Shown in pieces: positions 23,539 to 32,090 of a DNA stretch of 64,000 nucleotides. Each line of letters starts with the position of its first letter. Position 1 is the first letter of the stretch. Source of the stretch: Providencia heimbachae ATCC 35613 (GTDB taxonomy: Bacteria > Pseudomonadota > Gammaproteobacteria > Enterobacterales > Enterobacteriaceae); the NCBI RefSeq assembly GCF_001655055.1, contig NZ_LXEW01000015.1:124001-188000 (forward strand), given 5' to 3'. The notes under the pieces are model-generated. The model was not told the DNA's origin. It searched no databases and saw only the letters and a list, made by a program, of their open reading frames with translations. A program made the translations under genes and the position numbers.

Positions 23539-25275
23539 GTGATCAGTCAAGAACTAACATGGCAAGGCCTTGTACCTAATTTAGACGCTCTACAAACCCA
23601 TTTTGTTTCTTCGGCAACCATAATGCCAACAACATTAGCGGATATTCAACCTCGGTTATTTGCTGGTATACAGCATTTTGTCAACGAGTATGCCAAAACT
23701 CGATTTATGTTTATCAAATCAGATGAAAGTGAAGAATATCTCAATCTATTTACGGATGTTATTCAGCCATTATTAACTAATTCATGTCCCCTTGATGGCG
23801 ATTATCAACTATCTGAAGATAAACAATTATTTCAGTGGCAAGAGGGTTCGAAAAGTCGCTTTTCTACCCGTACAAATATTGCTTGTCGTCATTGGATTGA
23901 GCCCGAACAACTCTTCGGTTATGTCACACCATCCATGACACTTGTTCCTGGCCTGCTTCACCAAATTAACGGTGGCGTTCTCATTATTTCAGCGAGTACA
24001 TTAATCACCCAACCACTGATGTGGAACCGGTTAAGAAATATGGTAACCCGTCGTCAATTCGAATGGTTGCCTCTTTCTGATAGTCACCCACTACCGATTG
24101 AAATTGAACCTCACCCACTTGAGCTTAAAGTGGTGATTATCGGTGATAGGTTAGCATTGGAAGAATTTGAATATGCTGACCCTGAATTATTTGAAAGTGC
24201 AATTTACGGTGAATATGAGCCGGTTATGTTCTTTGAAGATGAAGAACAATTAGCATTGTGGATGCGTTACATAAAATCAATCATTAATTTAAATCAGTTA
24301 CCCAACATCGCTGCTGATGGTTGGTCTGCATTCATTAACCAAGCAACCCGCTATTGTGAAGATAAATTTAATTTACCACTCGATGTTTCGTGGTTAACTC
24401 GACGCTTGATGGATGCCTCACACTATCAATCCAATAATCTACTAACCCATGAGTCATTTACTCAGGCAGTAGAAAACCGTCTCTGGCGTCACAGCTTTCT
24501 TGCTGAACGTACCCAAGATGATATTTTGCAAGAACAAATTCTTGTCAAAACGGAAGGGGATGTTATTGGTCAAGTCAACGGGTTATCGGTTTTACAGTAT
24601 CCTGGGCACCCTGAAGCGATCGGTGAGCCATCACGAATTACCTGTGTTGCTCATTTAGGCGACGGTGAATTTGTTGATGTTGAACGTAAAGCAGAGCTCG
24701 GTGGCAATCTCCATGCAAAAGGCATGATGATAATGCAAGCCTATTTAAATTATGAACTTAAATTAGAGCAACCTCAGCCATTCTCAGCATCTATTGTATT
24801 TGAGCAATCATATGGTGAAGTTGATGGCGATAGCGCGTCTCTCGCGGAGCTGTGCGCATTAATTAGCGCATTAGCCCTCCAACCTATCGACCAACAAATT
24901 GCAGTTACCGGTGCAGTTGACCAATTTGGTTATGTGCAACCAATCGGTGGCGTAAATGAAAAAATTGAAGGTTTCTTTGATATTTGTGCAAAACGTGGTT
25001 TGACTGGGGAGCAAGGCGTTATTATTCCTATGTCTAATGTTCGCCACTTATGTACAAAAAATGAAGTCGTCGAGGCAGTAAAAGAGGGACAGTTCCATAT
25101 TTGGCCTGTCGAGCACGTTGCTCAAGCTATTACACTACTCACCAAACAACCTTATTTTGAACAACAAGTTGAAGAAGATAATGTACACCTGTTAGCTTTA
25201 ATTCAGGAACGGATTCATCAAGCCAATACACCGGATAAGGCAAGGCTTCCATGGTTCCTAAAATGGCTTGGTTGA
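23539..25275 (+). CDS. ycbZ: Lon-like protease family protein YcbZ (LonH)
   Basis: The 578-residue protein has an N-terminal region without an intact Walker A, and a C-terminal Lon-type S16 protease domain (about 340-560). The Ser-Lys dyad is visible as GEVDGDSASLAEL (Ser near 432) and PIGGVNEKIEGFF (Lys near 475). The start is GTG 23539 with no clear ribosome site, so the exact N-terminus is open. It has the usual place between matP and fabA. Its substrates are not established. Confidence 0.92.
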   Translation: MISQELTWQGLVPNLDALQTHFVSSATIMPTTLADIQPRLFAGIQHFVNEYAKTRFMFIKSDESEEYLNLFTDVIQPLLTNSCPLDGDYQLSEDKQLFQWQEGSKSRFSTRTNIACRHWIEPEQLFGYVTPSMTLVPGLLHQINGGVLIISASTLITQPLMWNRLRNMVTRRQFEWLPLSDSHPLPIEIEPHPLELKVVIIGDRLALEEFEYADPELFESAIYGEYEPVMFFEDEEQLALWMRYIKSIINLNQLPNIAADGWSAFINQATRYCEDKFNLPLDVSWLTRRLMDASHYQSNNLLTHESFTQAVENRLWRHSFLAERTQDDILQEQILVKTEGDVIGQVNGLSVLQYPGHPEAIGEPSRITCVAHLGDGEFVDVERKAELGGNLHAKGMMIMQAYLNYELKLEQPQPFSASIVFEQSYGEVDGDSASLAELCALISALALQPIDQQIAVTGAVDQFGYVQPIGGVNEKIEGFFDICAKRGLTGEQGVIIPMSNVRHLCTKNEVVEAVKEGQFHIWPVEHVAQAITLLTKQPYFEQQVEEDNVHLLALIQERIHQANTPDKARLPWFLKWLG

Positions 25276-25284
25276 GTAAAAAGT

Positions 25285-25301
25285 ATCAGATCGGAGTTGT
25301 T
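25285..25301 (+). promoter_or_regulatory. FadR-type activator site of fabA
   Basis: ATCAGATCGGAGTTGTT agrees at 13 of 17 positions with the FadR operator pattern AACTGGTCNGACTTGTT as I remember it. It is placed directly upstream of the FabR-type palindrome, as in E. coli, where FadR activates fabA. Assignment is by pattern and position. Confidence 0.7.
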
Positions 25302-25302
25302 C

Positions 25303-25320
25303 AGCGTACAAGTGTAAGCT
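25303..25320 (+). promoter_or_regulatory. FabR-type repressor palindrome of fabA
   Basis: AGCGTACAAGTGTAAGCT is an 18-base near-perfect palindrome matching the FabR operator (AGCGTACA..TGT..GCT) of E. coli fabA and fabB. FabR represses unsaturated fatty acid synthesis in response to acyl-chain pools. It lies 40 bases before the fabA start, probably over the promoter. Confidence 0.82.
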
Positions 25321-25360
25321 ATTCTATGCCCTTACACATAATAAAGGCTATCTGACGAAC

Positions 25361-25879
25361 ATGGTTGATAAACGCGAATCCTATACAAAAGATGATTTAA
25401 TTGCTTCTGGAAAAGGCGAATTATTCGGAGAAAATGGACCTCCACTTCCATCAGGGAATATGTTGATGATGGATCGCATCATCAAAATGACTGAAGATGG
25501 TGGTACATTTGGCAAAGGCTACGTTGAAGCTGAATTGGATATTAATCCAGACCTATGGTTTTTTGGCTGTCATTTCACAAATGACCCAGTCATGCCTGGT
25601 TGCTTAGGTCTTGACGCTATGTGGCAATTAGTTGGTTTCTATCTCGGCTGGCTTGGCGGCGAAGGTAAAGGTCGTGCTCTGGGCGTAGGTGAAGTAAAAC
25701 TCACAGGTCAAATACTGCCAACTGCAAAGAAAGTCACTTACCGTATCAATTTTAAACGTGTGATTAACCGCAAATTAATCATGGGTGTAGCTGATGGTGA
25801 AGTATTAGTAGATGGTAAACCTATTTATACTGCTACTGATTTGAAAGTGGGTCTATTTAAAGACACTAGCGTTTTTTAA
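25361..25879 (+). CDS. fabA: 3-hydroxydecanoyl-ACP dehydratase/isomerase FabA
   Basis: The 172-residue enzyme dehydrates 3-hydroxyacyl-ACP and isomerises trans-2- to cis-3-decenoyl-ACP, the branch point to unsaturated fatty acids. Catalytic His71 (FFGCHF) and Asp85 ([12 protein letters not shown]) are at the same numbers as in E. coli. It is full length. FadR- and FabR-type operators precede it. Confidence 0.98.
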   Translation: MVDKRESYTKDDLIASGKGELFGENGPPLPSGNMLMMDRIIKMTEDGGTFGKGYVEAELDINPDLWFFGCHFTNDPVMPGCLGLDAMWQLVGFYLGWLGGEGKGRALGVGEVKLTGQILPTAKKVTYRINFKRVINRKLIMGVADGEVLVDGKPIYTATDLKVGLFKDTSVF

Positions 25880-25906
25880 TCTCTTTCAATTCGCTAAAAA
25901 TGCAAA

Positions 25907-25929
25907 CCTCCGCAAATGCGGAGGTTAAT
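25907..25929. terminator. Hairpin between convergent fabA and rmf
   Basis: AACCTCCGC pairs with GCGGAGGTT around an AAAT loop, about 30 bases past the fabA stop. The plus-strand T-run is weak; on the minus strand a T-rich stretch follows, so it may also end rmf transcription. Confidence 0.6.
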
Positions 25930-25947
25930 AAATTGAATGGATCACAT

Positions 25948-26045
25948 ACCCCAAATAATTTTAGCTGCGTCTCAGCATTAAGCTAAATATCCCTTGATAT
26001 TCTGGGTAGTTGAACGCTGATAACAGCGGCTTGGTGTATGACGAG
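25948..26045. repeat. Imperfect palindromic intergenic repeat
   Basis: The segment starts CCCCAAATAATTTTAGCTGC and ends TTGGTGTATGACG. Inner arms CAGCATTAAGCTAAATATCCC-like and GGGTAGTTGAACGCTG pair around an A+T-rich loop. The left edge AAATAATT and right edge GTATGACG recur in the 42277-42397 element, so both may belong to one family of non-autonomous repeats common between enterobacterial genes. A folded RNA would be a long hairpin. Confidence 0.5.
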
Positions 26046-26111
26046 TATCGTTAAATAAGCACCTAAATAATTACCGAGTGTTTAATTTAACAATTCACAG
26101 TAAACTCTGCG

Positions 26112-26282
26112 CTATACGGAAACAACTGCCCTATCCTCCATTGCTTTACGCCAACCACCTAGCCAATGCGAACGAGCATCTACTGCCTGATAGGGACATA
26201 ATTCTTTCGAGCGCCCTACGATACCTGCTTGGTAACCTCTCGATAAAGCTCTTTCTAAACGGTCTCGCTTCTGTCTTTTCAT
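26112..26282 (-). CDS. rmf: Ribosome modulation factor
   Basis: A 56-codon gene, MKRQKRDRLERALSRGYQAG... through ELCPYQAVDARSHWLGGWRK, matching E. coli RMF (55 residues) along its whole length. RMF dimerises 70S ribosomes into inactive 100S particles in stationary phase. It sits between fabA and pqiC on the minus strand, as in E. coli. In E. coli expression depends on ppGpp and CRP. Confidence 0.96.
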   Translation of the reverse strand: MKRQKRDRLERALSRGYQAGIVGRSKELCPYQAVDARSHWLGGWRKAMEDRAVVSV

Positions 26283-26644
26283 GCCTTACTTCCCTCATCA
26301 TTTAAATGGAAAAGAAAACAGCACCTATACTGTTTTTTATAGGTACAGTATAGAAATAGCCTTCACAAGACAGAAAATCAAGTAAAGATTTTAATATAAT
26401 TGTCATGAATGTCATAAATGTGACTTATATTGTTAATTTAATCTAACATATTGAATTAACAAGTGAACGAAATTATTTCCATATAAATCAAAACATTACA
26501 GTAAAACATATATGATATTAATCGTCTTTATGCTCGAACCAATTTATAGTGCAGATTGATGATGAGAAGATATATAACTAAAAAACTACACGCTACCGAA
26601 TAAGCAGTAGCGTGTAGTTAAATAACCTTAATAATAAAAGTGAA
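26283..26644. other. Intergenic region upstream of rmf
   Basis: The 362 bases hold the rmf promoter region and, at the right end, the terminator of pqiC. The sequence is very A+T-rich, with short repeats of GTCAT near 26401-26415. I see no gene and no operator I can name. Confidence 0.4.
26575..26618 (-). terminator. Intrinsic terminator of the pqiABC operon
   Basis: A perfect stem of about 12-13 bases, AACTACACGCTAC/GTAGCGTGTAGTT, with a ten-base loop and, on the minus strand, a following T-run (GTTTTTTAG) lies 27 bases past the pqiC stop. Confidence 0.88.
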
Positions 26645-27199
26645 TTAAGGTTTGTTTATTTCTTTAGCAATACTCTTGGCTACTTGCTCCCACCCTAATG
26701 CTAAAGTACGAACTAATTCAGGATAGCCATCTTCTTTTTGCTCTAATTGAATATCAAAGTTGCGACGGATTATTTCATTATCTTTAGATAAGGTCCAAAA
26801 ACCTTGAATTAATACGGTGCCATCATAACGGCCATTGAATGCCGTTAACGTGATATCCAATGCCTCTGGCGATTTTTGCAAAGGTTGTAACGACACAAGA
26901 CGATTAGGTAACGCAAATGAAAGCTCACGTACCATAGATTGCCCTAATTGTTGTTCTAATGGACTCGCCCACAAATGCGTACTGGCATTACTGTAACTTA
27001 CATCTGAGGTTTGGTATGTGATCCCATTGGTGGTCAGTACATCCGATAGCATTATACGTTGCAGCCAAACCTGCTCTTTACCCATAACTGATGCTTCTTG
27101 TGCCACAGGGGCTTTCATTGGCAATTGATAGTATTTCTTTTCAGGAACACTACTACACGCAGCCAACATCAAAACAAATATTGATAGTAAATATCTCAT
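26645..27199 (-). CDS. pqiC: Intermembrane transport lipoprotein PqiC
   Basis: The 184-residue lipoprotein has signal MRYLLSIFVLMLAACSS with lipobox LAAC and the DUF330/ABC-type substrate-binding fold (VWLQRIMLSDVLTTNGITYQ). In the Pqi system it sits at the outer membrane and caps the PqiB channel. Its start overlaps the pqiB stop by one base. E. coli names include ymbA. Confidence 0.94.
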   Translation of the reverse strand: MRYLLSIFVLMLAACSSVPEKKYYQLPMKAPVAQEASVMGKEQVWLQRIMLSDVLTTNGITYQTSDVSYSNASTHLWASPLEQQLGQSMVRELSFALPNRLVSLQPLQKSPEALDITLTAFNGRYDGTVLIQGFWTLSKDNEIIRRNFDIQLEQKEDGYPELVRTLALGWEQVAKSIAKEINKP

Positions 27200-28848
27200 T
27201 ATTTTTTCACTCCTTTTGGCTCAACATCTTTAGTTGGCTCAGCTTCGAAGACTAACGCATTACTCTTGTTGTTCAAGGTACGTAGTAATGGCTGCACTTC
27301 CCTTAAGACCTGATCTAAGCGTTGCATATTATCAACCATCTTATTATAAGCTGGTGAGCCTGGTTGGAATCCTTGCATTGCACGGTTCATTTCTTGCAAT
27401 GTTTTTTGCAAGTCCTGTGGTAAGTTCTGGAATTCTTTGCTTCCCATCACTTTGTTTAACTGAACTAGCATGGCGTTGGCTTCTTTAACCACTTTTTGCC
27501 CTTCTGCTAGCGTTTGTGTTGTTTGGTTCAACATTGGCTCTATTGGCATGTCGTTAATTTTATCCAACACCGCAATCACTTTTTGCTGTATTTGCGCTAA
27601 ACCGCCACTAGTTGTTGGGATAATCTTATAACCCGCAACGACGGTTGGGCCTTTATATTCTTCAGCATTTGGAATAAAGTCTAAATCAATATAGAGTGCG
27701 CCTGTCAATAAGTTCCCTGACTTCAATGACGCTCTAAGGCCATTTTTCATTGCGGCTTTTAATTCATTTTTTAAATTAAAGTTTGCCCCAACATCTTTTG
27801 AAAAACGTTCAGGCTCAATGTGAATTAGCACTGGAATACGGAAATCATTATCCAATGATTGGTCAAGTCCTTCGGTATAAAAAGGAACTTGAGCAACTGT
27901 ACCTAAGCGAATACCTCGGAATTCCACGGGTGCGCCTGGCTGTAATCCACGAACAGAATCAGAGAAGAATAAAACGAAATCTTGATACTGAGTGTATAAT
28001 GAATTTTGAATACTACTTTGGTTATCAAATAATCTAAACTCAGCGTTTTCTTTTACACCTGCCCCCGGAACCCAGCCCGCAGGCACATCAAAACTTACGC
28101 CACCCGTTAGCAATGTTGCAATTGACCCCATTTCAACATGAACGCCTTGCGATGACATATCAAATGCAATGCCGCTGTCTTTCCAAAAACGGACATTTGA
28201 GCTAATTAACTTATCGTAAGGAGCATTAATAAATAGCTGGTATTTCATATCGCGAGTTTCCATATCGAAATCACTGGTTTCGACAGAGCCAACACGATAA
28301 CCACGAAATAGAATTGGGTCGCCTGGATTAAGCTGCCCAGCTTTGTCACTGACTAGCGTCACACGGATCCCTTTGGCATCAGGTGAGGCTAAAGGGGGAG
28401 TATCTAGCAGATTGAATTCAAAATGCTCTTTCGCTGCAAGCCCTGGTTGAAGCTCGATATAAGCCCCTGATAACAATGTTCCTAACCCAGTTACACCATC
28501 ACGTCCGATTGTCGGTTTGACTATCCAAAAAGCCGAATCAGTACGCAGTAATTCTTTCATATCATTACTTAAGCGCGCTTTAATCATTACTCGACTATAA
28601 TTGTCGTCTAGCGTGACGCTTTCAACAATGCCTATATCGACGCTACGACTTTTAATTTTGGTTTTACCCGCTTCAATACCTTCCGCATTGTAAGTAATCA
28701 ACGTCACTTCAGGACCTTGATGACTAAAGTGGTAAAACAATATCCAAGCACCAATTAAGACAGTCACTATTGGGATCACCCATACAGGTGACCAACTTTT
28801 CAATTTACTGACTTTAGCGTTGGTCTGCGGCGTTTCTTGATGAGTCAC
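27199..28848 (-). CDS. pqiB: Intermembrane transport protein PqiB (MCE family)
   Basis: The 549-residue protein has one N-terminal membrane helix (VWVIPIVTVLIGAWILFYHF), three MCE domains (about 45-400; VTLITYNAEGIEAGKTKIKS, IRVTLVSDKAGQLNPGDP, FVLFFSDSVRGLQPGAPV) and a long C-terminal helical needle (about 430-535). PqiB hexamers form a syringe-like lipid conduit across the periplasm. It overlaps pqiA by four bases and pqiC by one, so the three are coupled. Confidence 0.96.
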   Translation of the reverse strand: MTHQETPQTNAKVSKLKSWSPVWVIPIVTVLIGAWILFYHFSHQGPEVTLITYNAEGIEAGKTKIKSRSVDIGIVESVTLDDNYSRVMIKARLSNDMKELLRTDSAFWIVKPTIGRDGVTGLGTLLSGAYIELQPGLAAKEHFEFNLLDTPPLASPDAKGIRVTLVSDKAGQLNPGDPILFRGYRVGSVETSDFDMETRDMKYQLFINAPYDKLISSNVRFWKDSGIAFDMSSQGVHVEMGSIATLLTGGVSFDVPAGWVPGAGVKENAEFRLFDNQSSIQNSLYTQYQDFVLFFSDSVRGLQPGAPVEFRGIRLGTVAQVPFYTEGLDQSLDNDFRIPVLIHIEPERFSKDVGANFNLKNELKAAMKNGLRASLKSGNLLTGALYIDLDFIPNAEEYKGPTVVAGYKIIPTTSGGLAQIQQKVIAVLDKINDMPIEPMLNQTTQTLAEGQKVVKEANAMLVQLNKVMGSKEFQNLPQDLQKTLQEMNRAMQGFQPGSPAYNKMVDNMQRLDQVLREVQPLLRTLNNKSNALVFEAEPTKDVEPKGVKK

Positions 28849-30119
28849 CCGATAGCTCCTTCTTGTTCAACAGTATTGACTGTGTGCTTCATTTCACAGC
28901 GATCCCAAGTTAACCTTGGGTCAAACGTCATCGCCGCAAACATCGTTAAGATAACGACGACACCAAAGAAAATAACGCCCAGCGCAGGAACAATACTCAT
29001 TAATTGCCCCATCTGAACTAACGCGGCCAAAATAGTAATGACAAAAACATCAATCATTGACCAACGGCCAACATACTCTACTAATTCATAAATAAAATGC
29101 ATTCTATGAGGATCTCGATTGCCATAACCTTTTGAATCAAGGCAAAGCCAAGCAATGCCGATCATTTTTAACGAAGGCACCATAATACTGGCAATAAAGA
29201 TAATTAAAGCAACAGGATAGGAACCGTCTTCCCACAATAGGATAACGCCATCCATTATTGTTGACTGTAAGTCACTTCCTAATGTATTGGTTGTCATGAC
29301 TGGCAATAAATTGGCAGGAACATAGAGCATTATTGATGTCATTAATAGTGCCAGTGTCCACTGGATACTTTGCTTTCTACGGACACTACCATAAGCAAAA
29401 CAGCGGGGACACTGAGATTGCTCAGCAGGCAAAATAGCCGTACAGACAAGACATAACCTAACATCTTGGCTAATACCTGTTTGCCCCACTTTTAGCTTTT
29501 TATTGAGTTGAGGCGCCGCTTCTATTCTATTCCATAACCAATGACGATCAAGACACTGGAAAGCTCTAACCTGTAGCATACAAAATGCACAATAAGGTAA
29601 AAAGCTTAATCCAACACCAATATCACCATAAGCAATTAATTTAACAAAGCTAACCAATACCCCAGCTAAAAAGATTTCGGCCATGCACCATGTTTTCATC
29701 TGAAATAAGATGCGTGTAATCCACACTTTTAGTCTCTTGGGGAGATGAACTTGCAGCCCCAAGAGAATAATTGTCACCATACAAAATGCAGGAATGACTA
29801 ATGAAAAAAATAGGAAAAATAGTGCTAGGCCGCTATAGCGGGTGGTTGAAATAATTTCAATAATTTGAAATAGCGAGATCTCATTTTCAATACCCGCAGC
29901 CCCCATTTTGACAAAAGGGAATAGACAAGCAATAAATAGCATTGCTAATGCACTAAAAGCATAAGCTGCAGGTTGCTTGTACGGATGCCGCCACTTTGAT
30001 ATTAATGTTGTATTACAGCGTGGGCAGGTTGCTTTACTACCTTGTTCCAATTCAGGAACAGCAACCAGCATGTCACACTGTGTACAAAGCACATGTTCAT
30101 GAGACTCGTGAGAGCACAA
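28845..30119 (-). CDS. pqiA: Inner membrane protein PqiA
   Basis: The 424-residue protein has two PqiA repeats, each with a zinc-ribbon-like CXXC pair (LCTQCDMLVAV...CPRCN and LCLVCTAILPA...CPRCF) and about four membrane helices. It is the inner membrane partner of the PqiB conduit. In E. coli the operon is induced by paraquat through SoxRS. First gene of the operon; the ribosome site is a weak GGAG further upstream. Confidence 0.95.
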   Translation of the reverse strand: MCSHESHEHVLCTQCDMLVAVPELEQGSKATCPRCNTTLISKWRHPYKQPAAYAFSALAMLFIACLFPFVKMGAAGIENEISLFQIIEIISTTRYSGLALFFLFFSLVIPAFCMVTIILLGLQVHLPKRLKVWITRILFQMKTWCMAEIFLAGVLVSFVKLIAYGDIGVGLSFLPYCAFCMLQVRAFQCLDRHWLWNRIEAAPQLNKKLKVGQTGISQDVRLCLVCTAILPAEQSQCPRCFAYGSVRRKQSIQWTLALLMTSIMLYVPANLLPVMTTNTLGSDLQSTIMDGVILLWEDGSYPVALIIFIASIMVPSLKMIGIAWLCLDSKGYGNRDPHRMHFIYELVEYVGRWSMIDVFVITILAALVQMGQLMSIVPALGVIFFGVVVILTMFAAMTFDPRLTWDRCEMKHTVNTVEQEGAIG

Positions 30120-30170
30120 GGTGTTTTCACTCCTTTCTATTTCAGATAGCCATTATTGCAGAGCGTTATA

Positions 30171-32078
30171 TCAACCGTTTTTCAATAATTCTAGCTCTTG
30201 CCAGCGATCAAACGCTTGCTCTAATTCTTGCTCTTTCTCTGCAAGGGAGCTCAACGCTTTCTCTGTGACATCATGAGGTTGATTAAAGAAATCTGCATCA
30301 CCAATTTTTGCTTGGAGTGTTTCAATTTCAGTTTCAAGTTTCTCCAGTTTTGGAGGTAACTGTTCGAGTTCTCGAAGTAAATTATAGCTTAATTTATTAA
30401 CTCGCTTAGCTGCTTCCTTTGGCTTCACACTTTTTTCTTGGGCAGCAACTTTACTCGTTTGTTCAACTTTCAGACTCACGGTTTGTGCTTTTTGTTGCTG
30501 AGCATCGAAATACCCGCCCGCAAAACGGCTAATTACCCCATTCCCATCGAAAATCCAACATTCTGTTACACTATTATCAACAAACTCACGATCATGGCTG
30601 ACGAGTAACACGGTACCTTGGTAACCATCGACGAGTTCTTCAAGTAACTCTAATGTTTCCACATCAAGGTCATTGGTTGGTTCATCAAGGATTAATAAAT
30701 TACTTGGTTTCAAGAATAAACGCGCCAGTAATAAGCGGTTACGCTCTCCCCCAGACAATGCTCTGACCGGAGTCATCGCACGTTTAGGTGGGAACATAAA
30801 GTCTTGCAGATAACCAAGTACATGCCGAGGTTTACCATTAACCATGACTTCTTGCTTACCTTCGGCAAGATTATCCATCACCGTTTTGTCGGGATCCAAT
30901 GCTGCACGATGCTGATCAAAGTAAGCCACCTCAAGTTTGGTTCCACAATGGACTTTTCCGCTATCTGCCTGTAAGCCACCCAGCATCAAACGTAGCAATG
31001 TGGTTTTACCACAACCATTTGGCCCCACCAGCGCAATTTTGTCACCACGCATAACTTGTGCAGAAAAATCTTTGACTAGGACTTTATTATCAATCTGATA
31101 ATTAACATTTTCCATTTCAAAGACGATTTTACCTGAACGCGCCGCTTCGCCAACTTGCATACGGGCAGTTCCCATTACTTCACGACGCTCTGAACGCTCA
31201 ACACGAAGTGCTTTTAATGCGCGAACACGCCCTTCATTACGTGTACGTCGTGCTTTGATGCCTTGACGGATCCACGTTTCTTCTTGTGCCAATTTTTTAT
31301 CGAACTCCGCGTTTTGCATTTCTTCAACACGCAAAGCTTCTTCTTTACTGATCAAATAATTGTCGTAGTTCCCCGGCCATGACGCTAATTGTCCTCGGTC
31401 TAAATCGATAATGCGTGTCGCCATATTTCGAATAAAAGAACGGTCATGGGAAATAAAGACAATGCTGCCTTGGAAATCTTTTAGGAAGTTTTCCAGCCAC
31501 AAAATTGTTTCGATATCTAAGTGGTTGGTTGGCTCATCTAAAAATAATACGCGAGGATTACTCACTAACGCCCGCCCTAAAGCGGCTTTACGTAGCCAAC
31601 CACCAGAAAGTGAAGAAAGATCGGCCTCTCCCGGCAAATCCAGTTTTTTTAATACATCGGCAATGCGTGAGTCTAATAACCATAAATTACGGTTATCAAG
31701 CACCTCTTGCACTTCTGACAATTTATTTAAATTTTTCTCACTCGGGTCTTCACCAACCAATTTTAGGACATGGTGATAATCTTTTAAATATTGAGCTTGT
31801 TCCGCCACACCTTCAGCAACAAAATCATAAATCGTACCTTCAACATTACGGGGAGGATCTTGCTGCAAACGAGCAACAACTAAATCTTGCTCATAAATAA
31901 GTTGGCCATCATCCAATGGTTGCTCTTTGGTCAATACTCGCATCAGTGTTGACTTACCCGCACCATTACGACCCACTAAACAAACACGTTCATTATCTTC
32001 AATATGTATTTCTGTATTATCAAGTAGAGGCGCGTCACTGAAAGCAAGGTACGCACCTGACAAATTAATTAAAGCCAT
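30171..32078 (-). CDS. uup: ABC-F ATPase Uup
   Basis: The 635-residue protein has two ABC domains without membrane parts: Walker A GRNGAGKSTLMR (near 36) and GPNGCGKTTLLR (near 355), signatures LSGGWLRKAALGRAL and LSGGERNRLLLARL, and a C-terminal coiled-coil DNA-binding region (about 550-635). ABC-F proteins act on the ribosome; Uup also affects precise transposon excision in E. coli. It is followed upstream by rlmKL on the same strand with a 12-base gap. Confidence 0.96.
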   Translation of the reverse strand: MALINLSGAYLAFSDAPLLDNTEIHIEDNERVCLVGRNGAGKSTLMRVLTKEQPLDDGQLIYEQDLVVARLQQDPPRNVEGTIYDFVAEGVAEQAQYLKDYHHVLKLVGEDPSEKNLNKLSEVQEVLDNRNLWLLDSRIADVLKKLDLPGEADLSSLSGGWLRKAALGRALVSNPRVLFLDEPTNHLDIETILWLENFLKDFQGSIVFISHDRSFIRNMATRIIDLDRGQLASWPGNYDNYLISKEEALRVEEMQNAEFDKKLAQEETWIRQGIKARRTRNEGRVRALKALRVERSERREVMGTARMQVGEAARSGKIVFEMENVNYQIDNKVLVKDFSAQVMRGDKIALVGPNGCGKTTLLRLMLGGLQADSGKVHCGTKLEVAYFDQHRAALDPDKTVMDNLAEGKQEVMVNGKPRHVLGYLQDFMFPPKRAMTPVRALSGGERNRLLLARLFLKPSNLLILDEPTNDLDVETLELLEELVDGYQGTVLLVSHDREFVDNSVTECWIFDGNGVISRFAGGYFDAQQQKAQTVSLKVEQTSKVAAQEKSVKPKEAAKRVNKLSYNLLRELEQLPPKLEKLETEIETLQAKIGDADFFNQPHDVTEKALSSLAEKEQELEQAFDRWQELELLKNG

Positions 32079-32090
32079 TGATTCTATCCT

